This document shows, one piece after another, positions 36,839 through 44,601 of a stretch of 64,000 nt of DNA. The stretch lies in assembly GCA_963665545.2 (NCBI GenBank), contig CAXXKZ010000004.1:186001-250000 (forward strand), in the 5' to 3' direction. This stretch comes from G963665545 sp963665545. GTDB taxonomy: Bacteria > Pseudomonadota > Gammaproteobacteria > Xanthomonadales > SZUA-36. Made by a program: the position numbers and the translations under genes. Position 1 is the first letter of the stretch, and each line of letters begins with the position of its first letter. The notes beneath the pieces are model-generated. The model ran no database searches. It was given only the letters and a program-made list of their open reading frames with translations, and was not told the DNA's origin.

Positions 36839-37380
36839 AGAATGCCGCCGTGGACGACCAATTCCTTCATTAATTCGAACATCTGCCGGTCGTCGATCAT
36901 CAACACGCCTTTGTAGGCCATGAATGTTTTAAAGGAATTGATGCCGTGCTCGTTGATGATCCGCGGAATTTCTTTCCGGGTCTGGTCGTTGAAATCGGTG
37001 ACGGCACAATGAAAAGCATAGTCGCCGACCGCGTGACCGTCGGCTTTTCTGTGCCACTCATTGACCGCGGCCTCCAGGCTGTCTCCCTGGGTTTGAATGG
37101 CGAAGTCGACAATGGAAGTGGTGCCGCCATGCAAACCCGCCAGGGTGCCTGATTCAAATGTATCGCTGGCGTATGTGCCCATGAACGGCAGTTCCATGTG
37201 CGTGTGTGCGTCAATACCGCCGGGGAATAGATAGCAGCCGCCGGCGTCGATGGTGTGATCGGCAGAGAAATCCAACCCGGTGCCGATGGCGGCGACCTTT
37301 TCATCGACGACGTAGACGTCCGCTTCATAGACATCATTGGCAGTCGCCACGGTACCGTTGCTAATTAACAGACTGCTCAT
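36839..37380 (-). pseudogene. hydA: dihydropyrimidinase (hydantoinase) N-terminal fragment
   Basis: ATG at 37380 with GGTGG upstream starts a D-hydantoinase/dihydropyrimidinase. GTVATANDVYEADVYVV, GGIDAHTHMELPFMG (HxH zinc ligands) and the lysine normally carbamylated (MAYKGVLM) are present. Similarity stops near residue 180 (VVHGGIL), where full enzymes have about 480 residues, and the frame runs on in the wrong register through preT to 36703. The later zinc histidines and aspartate are lost, so ring opening of dihydrouracil would have to be supplied by another copy. Confidence 0.85.
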
Positions 37381-37470
37381 TTGTTACCACCGCTTGTGTT
37401 CGATGATAATGAGACTACATTAAACGCTGCGCTGACGACAATCCGGCAACCACCGGGGAAGATATTGACT

Positions 37471-37908
37471 ATGGACAAGTTCATGCAGATGGCCATCGAC
37501 GAAGCCATGGCAGGCCGCAGCGAAGGTGGCATACCGATTGGAAGCGTGATATTGCATGAGGGCAGGGTGATCGGCAGAGGCCACAACCGGCGGGTGCAAC
37601 AAGGCAGCGCGGTATTGCATGGTGAATTGGATGCGCTGGAGAACGCTGGGCGCCAACCAGCAAATGTATATCGCCACTGCGTGATGTACACCACCCTGTC
37701 GCCCTGCGCCATGTGCAGCGGGGCGATATTGTTGTATGAAATTCCGCGCGTGGTTATTGGCGAGAATCAGACCTTTATGGGCGATGAAACGCTGCTTCGG
37801 TCTCGAGGAGTGGATTTGAGCGTGCTGCAGGATGAGACCTGTGTCAGGATGATGCGCGAATTTATCGAACAGGAACCGGAATTGTGGAACGAGGATATAG
37901 GTGTATGA
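37471..37908 (+). CDS. cytosine deaminase-like nucleoside/base deaminase
   Basis: A 145-residue zinc deaminase of the yeast FCY1-like cytosine deaminase group. Zinc ligands and the proton shuttle are HGELDALENAG (HAE-type, here HGE) and TLSPCAMCSGAIL (PCxxC). The C-terminal PELWNEDIG is typical of the family. The ATG at 37471 starts the conserved MDKFMQMAIDEA; a TTG upstream would add 30 unrelated residues. It converts cytosine to uracil, feeding the PreAT pathway, and is divergent from the hydA-preT-preA genes. It overlaps the next gene by ATGA. Confidence 0.85.
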   Translation: MDKFMQMAIDEAMAGRSEGGIPIGSVILHEGRVIGRGHNRRVQQGSAVLHGELDALENAGRQPANVYRHCVMYTTLSPCAMCSGAILLYEIPRVVIGENQTFMGDETLLRSRGVDLSVLQDETCVRMMREFIEQEPELWNEDIGV

Positions 37909-38900
37909 GCAAATTGAGTCTTGTTTGGGTTGTAACGCTCATATTGGCGTGCTTTTGTGGTGCCGCTTGCGCGGATAGCTTCAAATTCGTAGTTTTGGGC
38001 GACACCACTTACGAAATTCCAGCCGATGAGCCGCTGTACCAAGCCCTGATCGGCACCATCAATCAATCCAGTCCGGCATTTTCCATTCACATCGGCGATA
38101 CCAAAGGCTGGGGAGACTGTGGCAATGAATTTCAACTCAGTCAAAAGGCCTTCTTCGACAGCTACGAGCAGCCGGTCTTTTACGCCCCGGGAAACAACGA
38201 ATGGGCCGACTGCTGGAGGGACAACCGAGGCAACCATGATCCGGAAGTGGTGATGGACTCAATGCGGCGGATTTTCTTCGGCAAGCCGCAAAGCCTGGGC
38301 CAGACAAGCATGCCCATGCTGCGTCAGTCTGACACCGATAAATCGTCTAAATACGGTGAAAATGCGCGCTGGCACCATGGCGGGGTGACCTTCACGACGG
38401 TTAACGTCATCGGCGCGAGCAACAACCAACTCCTGCGCGACGAGGCCTTGTGGCGTGAATTCGTGGCCCGCGAAAAGGCCAATGTGGCCTGGATTGAAGC
38501 GGCCTTCGCTGCCGCGCGAGAGCAAAAGGACAAAGCCATCGTCATTGCCATGCACAGCAACATTTTCGACCCTGCCTATGCCTTGCCCGGCGGGCCTTTC
38601 GAAGCCATTGCCAATGTCATAGCCAACAATGCCCCGTCATTCCTGGGGCAGGTGTTGGTCGCCCACGGCCACCAACACAGCTTTATCGTCGACCGGCCGC
38701 TTTACGAATGGCAGGACGAGCCCAAAGGATCAAAACTGGGGAACGTCACCCGGCTGCAGGTGCATGGTTGGCCCGAGCACAAAGCCGTGACCGTAACGGT
38801 CGACACCGACACGCCCTGGGTGTTTGGCTTTGAGCCCATTTATGCCGAAGGGAACATGTCTGCCGATTATCGGACGAACGACAGCCAACAGAACCAGTGA
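37905..38900 (+). CDS. exported metallophosphoesterase-like protein
   Basis: A 331-residue protein with a Sec signal (LSLVWVVTLILACFCGAACA). Calcineurin-fold motifs: FVVLGDTTY (GD), HIGDTKGWGDC (GD), PGNNEWADC (GNxE in place of GNHE), AMHSNIFD (late His) and VAHGHQHSF (GHxH). These would bind two metals and hydrolyse phosphoesters in the periplasm. Both ends overlap neighbours by 4 bp (ATGA at the start, GTGA at the end), so it belongs to a tightly coupled three-gene unit with the deaminase and the methyltransferase. Confidence 0.8.
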   Translation: MSKLSLVWVVTLILACFCGAACADSFKFVVLGDTTYEIPADEPLYQALIGTINQSSPAFSIHIGDTKGWGDCGNEFQLSQKAFFDSYEQPVFYAPGNNEWADCWRDNRGNHDPEVVMDSMRRIFFGKPQSLGQTSMPMLRQSDTDKSSKYGENARWHHGGVTFTTVNVIGASNNQLLRDEALWREFVAREKANVAWIEAAFAAAREQKDKAIVIAMHSNIFDPAYALPGGPFEAIANVIANNAPSFLGQVLVAHGHQHSFIVDRPLYEWQDEPKGSKLGNVTRLQVHGWPEHKAVTVTVDTDTPWVFGFEPIYAEGNMSADYRTNDSQQNQ

Positions 38901-39853
38901 ACCCGCTGCAGCCCATACTCGACCAACAGGGCTTCGTCATGCTGGATGGCGCCCTGGCGACAGAGCTGGAACGGCGCGGCGCAGATCTGAACCACAAGTT
39001 GTGGTCTGCCCGTATGCTGCAGGAGGATCCGGCAAGTATCGAAGCCCTTCACTACGATTATCTTTGCGCCGGTGCAGACGTGATCATTACCGCCAGTTAC
39101 CAGGCCACGCCCCAGGGGATGGCCGCAGTGGGATTTCCGGCCGACCAGGCCGGCGACCTGATTCAGCTCAGCGTCAAGCTGGCCCTGGATGCACGGCAGC
39201 GATGGGCAGCCGCAGACCGTGCACGCCCTCTGGTGGCCGCATCAATCGGACCCTATGCCACCTACCTGGCTGACGGTTCGGAGTATACCGGCGACTATGA
39301 TCTGGACCACCAAGAGCTGAAAGACTTTCACCGCCCCAGGATGGCGCTGCTGGATGAAACGCAAGCCGATCTGTTTGCACTTGAGACTGTGCCCAGTCGC
39401 CTTGAAGCCGAAGCCCTGCTGGACCTGTTGGCAGAATTTCCCCGGCGCAAAGCCTGGCTGGCCTTCAGTTGTAAGGACGAACGACATGTTTGTCATGGTG
39501 AATCCTTTGCCGATTGTGTGGCGCTGGTGCGCGGTAACGACCAAATTGTGGCTGTGGGTGTCAACTGCTCAGCGCCACATATCGTGCAGGGCCTGTTGCA
39601 ATCAGTGCCCCAGGGCGAGAAGGCCCTGATCGTTTATCCCAATTCCGGTGAACACTATCACTCTGGGGACAACAGCTGGTCACCCGCTGATGTGAACGAA
39701 CAAAGCCTGCCGGATCAGGCTGTTCAATGGCTGGAGGCAGGCGCAAGCCTGATCGGCGGTTGCTGCCGCACAACCGTCGAGGAGATCGCGGCAATGAAGC
39801 AGAAGCTACTGGCGAGCGGGCATGGCAATGCGCAGCGCACGATAGTAGAATAG
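38897..39853 (+). CDS. homocysteine S-methyltransferase-family protein
   Basis: A 318-residue zinc methyltransferase domain protein. LDGALATELERRGADLN is the N-terminal block, ASYQATPQGM the expected TSYQA-like strand, VGVNCSAP holds the first zinc cysteine and GASLIGGCCRTTVEEI the GGCC pair. The family includes MmuM (S-methylmethionine:homocysteine) and betaine-like enzymes. The start GTG overlaps the phosphoesterase stop by 4 bp. Its donor could be a methylated compound from the same peptide and base diet, but that is a guess. Confidence 0.82.
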   Translation: MNPLQPILDQQGFVMLDGALATELERRGADLNHKLWSARMLQEDPASIEALHYDYLCAGADVIITASYQATPQGMAAVGFPADQAGDLIQLSVKLALDARQRWAAADRARPLVAASIGPYATYLADGSEYTGDYDLDHQELKDFHRPRMALLDETQADLFALETVPSRLEAEALLDLLAEFPRRKAWLAFSCKDERHVCHGESFADCVALVRGNDQIVAVGVNCSAPHIVQGLLQSVPQGEKALIVYPNSGEHYHSGDNSWSPADVNEQSLPDQAVQWLEAGASLIGGCCRTTVEEIAAMKQKLLASGHGNAQRTIVE

Positions 39854-39884
39854 CGCGCTTCTCGCATTACCTTTGATGCACCGC

Positions 39885-39958
39885 GGCTAGGTGGCAGAGT
39901 GGTTATGCAGCGGCCTGCAAAGCCGTGGACGCCGGTTCGATTCCGACCCTAGCCTCCA
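39885..39958 (+). tRNA. tRNA-Cys (GCA)
   Basis: A 74-nt cloverleaf with encoded CCA. The acceptor GGCTAGG (39885-39891) pairs with CCTAGCC (39948-39954), the anticodon loop CTGCAAA places GCA at 39917-39919, and the T-loop TTCGATTCC is present. The 3' half is the repeat unit of the array that follows, so this tRNA is the likely attachment point of the island. Confidence 0.95.
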
Positions 39959-39986
39959 TTCTACCTACCCTCCGGGCAGGTAGAAT
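39958..39986 (+). terminator. hairpin after tRNA-Cys (repeat unit 1)
   Basis: ATTCTACCT pairs with AGGTAGAAT, with an inner CCC/GGG. It directly follows the tRNA CCA and is probably its terminator, though no T-run follows. Confidence 0.6.
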
Positions 39987-40118
39987 GAAAGCCAGGGGGA
40001 ATCACGGCCAAATCGCTGGTATCCTCGATTGGAGGCATCCATCGAATCCGGTTTAGGTGTGTACAGATGGCAAGGGCTGTACTGCGGATTCGCAGTTCGA
40101 TTCCGACCCTAGCCTCCA

Positions 40119-40148
40119 TTTTTCCGACCCTGTGACGGGCAGGAAAAA
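40119..40148 (+). terminator. hairpin with different stem but same plan (repeat unit 2)
   Basis: TTTTTCC pairs with GGAAAAA, with an inner CCC/GGG. It occupies the same place in unit 2 as the first hairpin in unit 1. The stem bases differ but pairing is kept. Confidence 0.6.
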
Positions 40149-40260
40149 CGAATGCCAGGGGGAATCACGGCCAAATCGCTGGTATCCTCGATTGGAGGCA
40201 TCCATCGAATCCGGTTTAGGTGTGTACAGATGGCAAGGGCTGTACTGCGGATTCGCAGTT

Positions 40261-41645
40261 GAGCTATTGTCAAATCTGGTGTTTAGCCATTTGATTCAAG
40301 CGGCGACCTGATCAATCTCTTTTACCTCGATCCCATCTTTGAATTTCACCCCCGTAATCACCTTGGCCAGGTAATCAAAGCCGCGTAGCCGGCGCCATTT
40401 CTTTTCCGCACACTGGCTCAATTTGAACATCATATGCAACATGCCATTGCGCGTCAGACAACCTTTGGATCTTTTGGTCCGGTGGCGGATGGTGGCAAAG
40501 GTGGATTCAATCGGGTTGCTGGTCCGGATGCTCTGCCAGTGTTGGGCCGGAAAATCATAAAATGCCAACAGTTCATCCCGATCCTTGAGCAAACAGCTCG
40601 TCGCTTTCGGGTATTTCGCCTCAAAGATCTCAATAAACAAATCAAACGCCTTGTTTGCATCATCCTTGGTTTCCGCCTGCCAGATGGCGTGCAGGGCCTG
40701 CTTGGCTTTGGGTTGTGCGGATTTCGGCAAACAATTCAGTACATTCATGGTCTTGTGCATCCAGCAGCGTTGCTGGCGGCTGGCCGGAAAGATTTCATCC
40801 AGCGCCGCCCAAAAACCCATCGCACCATCACCAATCGCCAGTTGTGGGGCGCTCATGCCGCGCGACTTCAGATTCAGCAACACCTCACGCCAACTCTGAG
40901 TCGATTCCCGCACCCCGTCCTCAATCGCCAGAAAATGTTTTTCGCCGCGTTCATTGACACCAATGATCACCAGCGCGCAGAGCTTGGCATCCTCCGCCCG
41001 CAGCCCACTGTAGACACCATCAGCCCAGACATACACCCACCGGTCCTGTCCCAGGCGACGCTGGCTCCACGCTCGATATTCCTCCGCCCATACCTGTTTC
41101 AGGCGGGATACCGTGCTGGCCGACAGACCCTGTGCCTGCGGGCCCACCAGTACCCGCAACGCCTCAGCCATCTCACCGCTGGATACCCCTTTGAGGTACA
41201 ACCACGGAATGGCTGCCTCGAAAGTCGCTGTCTTGCGCACATATGGCGGCACCAGCACCGACTGAAAACTCACTGCTTCACCGGTCTTCGAGCGCACCTT
41301 GGGAATTCTCACCCGGATCGGTCCCAGGCCGGTCTGCAACTCACGTTCTGGCAGGTAACCGTTGCGCACCACACCGGCATGACCTGATTCGGTACGCCAA
41401 TCCTGATACTTGGCCAGCAGCTCCTGGACTTCACTTTCCACCGCTTCGGCGAGCAGCTTCCGGGCGCCTTCTTTGAGCAATTCGGTCAACGGATCGGCAC
41501 TGATTGCTCGACGTTCCAGTTCAATAACATTATTCTTGTTCATAGTGGCGTATCTCCTTTGGTTGCTTTGAAGTTTGGTAACAACAAATCAACCAGATAC
41601 GCCGCTTTTTTTCAACTGCTCAAACACCAGATTCGATCATAACTC
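40261..41645 (-). mobile_element. IS256-family insertion sequence, copy 1
   Basis: A 1,385-bp element with imperfect 24-bp terminal inverted repeats beginning GAGCTAT/GAGTTAT and both containing AATCTGGTGTTT. It is the same length as copies at 53073 and 59463. Flanks are GATTCGCAGTT on one side and GTCAGGGTGC on the other, with no target duplication, so one flank was lost or exchanged after insertion. Confidence 0.92.
40296..41543 (-). CDS. IS256-family transposase, copy 1
   Basis: A 415-residue Mutator/IS256-type DDE transposase. The expected blocks are seen: RNGYLPERELQTGLGPIRVRIPKVR, VYVWADGVYSGLR with the first Asp, AIGDGAMGFWAALDEIFP with the second, RCWMHKTMNVLNCLP, and TSNPIESTFATIRHRTKRSKG with the catalytic Glu. 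Its protein sequence is identical to copy 3. Intact and likely active. Confidence 0.95.
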   Translation of the reverse strand: MNKNNVIELERRAISADPLTELLKEGARKLLAEAVESEVQELLAKYQDWRTESGHAGVVRNGYLPERELQTGLGPIRVRIPKVRSKTGEAVSFQSVLVPPYVRKTATFEAAIPWLYLKGVSSGEMAEALRVLVGPQAQGLSASTVSRLKQVWAEEYRAWSQRRLGQDRWVYVWADGVYSGLRAEDAKLCALVIIGVNERGEKHFLAIEDGVRESTQSWREVLLNLKSRGMSAPQLAIGDGAMGFWAALDEIFPASRQQRCWMHKTMNVLNCLPKSAQPKAKQALHAIWQAETKDDANKAFDLFIEIFEAKYPKATSCLLKDRDELLAFYDFPAQHWQSIRTSNPIESTFATIRHRTKRSKGCLTRNGMLHMMFKLSQCAEKKWRRLRGFDYLAKVITGVKFKDGIEVKEIDQVAA

Positions 41646-41803
41646 GTCAGGGTGCGGGAGAGTCCAATCAATTCGACTTGACTCACAGAAACGAACATCC
41701 GATAAACTTGAGGTGAGTTAATCTCTCTCACGCAACCAGTCCAGACGACTACACTTAGCAAGCACACTTCGTTAAGCTTTATTAATTAACACGAGAAGCT
41801 AGA

Positions 41804-42166
41804 ATGACCCAACCTGGTTTACTAAGAGCCCTATCAATTGAACTTGATGCTTTTGCTACAGAGCGAGACTGGCATCAATTTCATTCTCCAAAGAACCTCG
41901 CAATGGCCCTCGCTGTAGAAGTTGCAGAGAACATGGAGATATTTCAGTGGTTAACAACTGAACAAAGCAAGGAATTAGACACAAAAACATTGCAGAATGT
42001 CGAAGAGGAATTGGCCGATTCCTTCATATACCTGATCAGGCTGGCGGATACATTGGGTGTGGACCTTCTTCGGGCGGCAGAATCAAAACTCAAGCAGAAC
42101 CGGGGCAAGTATCCAGCCGATGTTGTGCGGGGAAGTTCAGCCAAGTACACGGAATACAACGAATGA
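41804..42166 (+). CDS. MazG-like nucleotide pyrophosphohydrolase
   Basis: A 120-residue all-helical NTP pyrophosphohydrolase of the short MazG/RS21-C6 (dCTPase) type. The metal-binding pattern is EVAENMEIFQW followed by EEELADSFIYLIRLAD, and the C-terminus has KLKQNRGKYP. Such enzymes cleave (deoxy)nucleoside triphosphates, often damaged or modified ones, to monophosphates. It overlaps the next gene by 4 bp (ATGA), so the two are one functional unit. Base composition is richer in A/T than the metabolic genes to the left, fitting acquisition. It lies 158 bp after IS256 copy 1. Confidence 0.82.
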   Translation: MTQPGLLRALSIELDAFATERDWHQFHSPKNLAMALAVEVAENMEIFQWLTTEQSKELDTKTLQNVEEELADSFIYLIRLADTLGVDLLRAAESKLKQNRGKYPADVVRGSSAKYTEYNE

Positions 42167-43809
42167 CCAATTTGTTTGTATTCACTGCTGGCTCTGGGGG
42201 TCCCCAAAGGCATTTGGACCTCTCCATTAGAAATCCAGTACAAAAGGACCTCGTTTTCGACAAGCTCGGTGCCGAACATGGTACCGAACTGCAACAAATC
42301 TTCGACCAAGTAGGCGGCTTTTACGCTTGGGGCAACCGCCCAACCAAAAGGCTCATCAAGCGCTGGGAAGCCATGCAACCCGGTGACGAGGTTCTCACGG
42401 TATATGGGGGCAACTATCATTATCGAGCCCAGATTATCTCGAAGTTTCATAACGAGGCCTTCGCTCGTGAACTTTGGGGCACAAATGCAAAGGACGGTAA
42501 CACATGGGAGTATTTCTACTTCTTGACGAAACCAGAAGCAATTGCCCCAGTCCCTACTGAAAAGCTGGGCCAATACCTAAATAAGCGGTACTTTGGCCTG
42601 ACTCAAATCCGGGATGATCATATTGCGCAGATTGAGTCAGCCTATGGCTCGCTTCAGTCATATCTAGATCAACACCTACCTTCGATCTTGTCACCTCCAC
42701 AAACCGCTCAAAAAGCTTATCTGCTGACCTGGAATCCAGAGCGATGGAGTAAAGGAGGAGCTGGTACAGCGGAAGGCCGTCTTGGTATTAAGCCGGGAGA
42801 CCAAGAAACGTGGACTTGTCATACGAAACAGGTCCAGGTGGGCGATCCAGTTTATTTGATACGATTAGGAAAAAAATGGCCTCGAGCAATCATAGCAAAG
42901 GGACGAGCATGCACTGAGCCAACAATGGGGCCACATTGGGATGCCGCCAAAGCGCCTAAGCAATACAGAAGCATTCTTGTTGATTTCGAGGAGGTGCGGA
43001 ATGAATCTAATTCCGCCTCGATCTCGATTGAGGAACTTCAACGAAGATTTCCAGGGCAAGATTGGTCCCCCCAGTCATCTGGGATAGAAATCAAGGAGCA
43101 ATATCGGGGGAAGACCTTCACGCACTCTGGGAAGACAGGCGCTGAGGCCAATTTTTTCACAAATCTATTCAAAGCATATTTGGTTAGCGATCGTGCCAAA
43201 GACTGGATTCCTCGATATACAGAAATCATCCAAATGGTCGCTGAGGCGAAGCAATCTAAAAATAATCCCAGCGACGATTTAGTAGAACGAATATGGTACG
43301 CCCGCAGCAATGGAATCGCTCGCACAGGAAGAGGTCAGTTATCACGCAAGGTATTCGAGGAGATCCAGCCAGAGTTGGTTGGCTTCACAAAACAATTAAT
43401 GTTGCTCCCTTCAAGGGAGTTTTACGCTTCAGTCATTAAATCGTTCGAATCGCTCAAGGTAGACGGTCGGATCGACTGGATACCCAGATTGGTTATTCGA
43501 AGAGCAATTGCTGCAGTAAGTCCTGAAACGATTTGCGCATTCGTCAACAAGAGCGACTTTCTCAGGTTAGGAAAGTTGCTTGAAAAGCGATTTGGCGAAG
43601 TTTTCAAACAAAAAGATACGTGGTTTGGGCAAAACAGAAAATACCGGACATTCCTTAAAGAGCACGGCATTTCCGATTCTGACCTGCCCACGTTTAATAC
43701 TTTTTGTTGGTACGTTTACGAGCAATTGCTAAAGGAATCAAACGAGGAAGACTGTTTATTTGCACCCAAAAGTGCCCCAGGATTTGCATTGAAAATTGCC
43801 CCACCCTGA
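42163..43809 (+). CDS. PUA/EVE-like modified-base reader protein, 3' end cut by IS21
   Basis: A 548-codon frame. Residues 1-135 (VFTAGSGGPQRHLDLSI, GNYHYRAQIISKFHN, TWEYFYFLTKP) resemble a PUA-like domain found in restriction and defence proteins. Residues about 185-330 (YLLTWNPERWSKGG, GDPVYLIRLGKKWPRAIIAKG, PQSSGIEI) match the EVE-like domain seen with McrB-type or HNH nucleases that bind modified cytosine. The rest, with WFGQNRKYRTFLKEHG and FNTFCWYVYE, resembles the spacer before a McrB-like AAA+ GTPase, but no Walker motifs remain. The last 18 codons (from CLFAPK) are IS21 end sequence, so the native C-terminus is lost. Function is inferred. Confidence 0.65.
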   Translation: MTNLFVFTAGSGGPQRHLDLSIRNPVQKDLVFDKLGAEHGTELQQIFDQVGGFYAWGNRPTKRLIKRWEAMQPGDEVLTVYGGNYHYRAQIISKFHNEAFARELWGTNAKDGNTWEYFYFLTKPEAIAPVPTEKLGQYLNKRYFGLTQIRDDHIAQIESAYGSLQSYLDQHLPSILSPPQTAQKAYLLTWNPERWSKGGAGTAEGRLGIKPGDQETWTCHTKQVQVGDPVYLIRLGKKWPRAIIAKGRACTEPTMGPHWDAAKAPKQYRSILVDFEEVRNESNSASISIEELQRRFPGQDWSPQSSGIEIKEQYRGKTFTHSGKTGAEANFFTNLFKAYLVSDRAKDWIPRYTEIIQMVAEAKQSKNNPSDDLVERIWYARSNGIARTGRGQLSRKVFEEIQPELVGFTKQLMLLPSREFYASVIKSFESLKVDGRIDWIPRLVIRRAIAAVSPETICAFVNKSDFLRLGKLLEKRFGEVFKQKDTWFGQNRKYRTFLKEHGISDSDLPTFNTFCWYVYEQLLKESNEEDCLFAPKSAPGFALKIAPP

Positions 43810-43830
43810 GAGCCTGATTATGGCTCATAT

Positions 43831-44601
43831 TTAGGTTGTTTTGCTGCTTTTCTTCTCCTTTTTCCTGTTGATGGTCGAGTTTTTGTAACGGTAACTGTCG
43901 TTGCCGGTTTCCAAGATATGGCAATGATGGGTCAGCCTGTCCAGAAGCGCAGTGGTCAGTTTGGCATCACCGAACACATTGCCCCATTCCGAAAAGCTCA
44001 GGTTGGTGGTGATGATCACGCTGGTTCTTTCGTACAGCTTGCTCAGCAGATGAAACAGCAACGCACCGCCGGCTTGGCTGAACGGCAGATAGCCAAGCTC
44101 ATCCAGGATGATGAGATCAGCATGAGCAAAGCGGTTGGCTAATCGCCCTTGTTTACCATTTATCTTTTCCTGCTCAAGCGCGTTAACCAGTTCAACGGTA
44201 GACAAGAATCTCACCCGCCGGTGATGATGCACTATGGCTTCCACACCAATGGCGGTAGCAATATGTGTCTTGCCGGTGCCGGGACCGCCAATCAATACGA
44301 TATTCTCAGTCTGATCCAGAAATTTACAACGGTGCAGTGTTCTGACCAGTGATTCGTTGATCGCGCTGTCAGTAAACGAAAAGCCTGACAAGTCACGATG
44401 TGCCGGGAAGCGCGCAACCTTCATTTGGTAGTTGATGGATCTGACCTCACGGTCAGCAACTTCAGCTTTGATCAGCTGGTCCAGCAGACCGGTGGACTGG
44501 TGATACGCCGGTGCGCCCTGTTCAGCGAGTTCTGCAACGGCACCCGCCATACCGAACAGCTTGAGTAACTTCAGGCTCAAAACCACGGCATCAGTCGACA
44601 T
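43831..44601 (-). CDS. istB: IS21-family helper ATPase
   Basis: A 256-residue AAA+ ATPase. Walker A is GGPGTGKTHIATAIG, Walker B is LIILDELGYLPFSQAGG, and SVIITTNLSFSEWGNVFGDAKLTTALLDRLTHHCHIL is sensor-1 and downstream family sequence. It activates and targets the IstA transposase. It overlaps istA by 11 bp. Complete. Confidence 0.95.
   Translation of the reverse strand: MSTDAVVLSLKLLKLFGMAGAVAELAEQGAPAYHQSTGLLDQLIKAEVADREVRSINYQMKVARFPAHRDLSGFSFTDSAINESLVRTLHRCKFLDQTENIVLIGGPGTGKTHIATAIGVEAIVHHHRRVRFLSTVELVNALEQEKINGKQGRLANRFAHADLIILDELGYLPFSQAGGALLFHLLSKLYERTSVIITTNLSFSEWGNVFGDAKLTTALLDRLTHHCHILETGNDSYRYKNSTINRKKEKKSSKTT

Larger units (their letters stand above)
39936..40260 (+). repeat. 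160-bp tandem repeat carrying tRNA-Cys 3' ends
   Basis: The last 24 bases of the tRNA gene (39936-39959) recur at 40096-40119, period 160 bp. Each is followed by a different hairpin and then by an identical 107-bp block (39991-40097 and 40154-40260). The second block ends exactly where the IS256 element starts, so the array may once have been longer. Repeated tRNA 3' ends are typical of site-specific integration scars. Confidence 0.88.

Noticed and set aside
39985..40119. Second tRNA-Cys gene in the repeat array
   Set aside because: The T-loop and acceptor 3' strand are present, but there is no matching 5' acceptor strand or GCA anticodon loop, so it is only a duplicated tRNA end.
40434..41387. 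317-codon open frame antisense to the IS256 transposase (also in copies 2 and 3)
   Set aside because: It is the mirror of the transposase in all three copies, has no motif or ribosome site, and is open only because of the codon pattern of the real gene.
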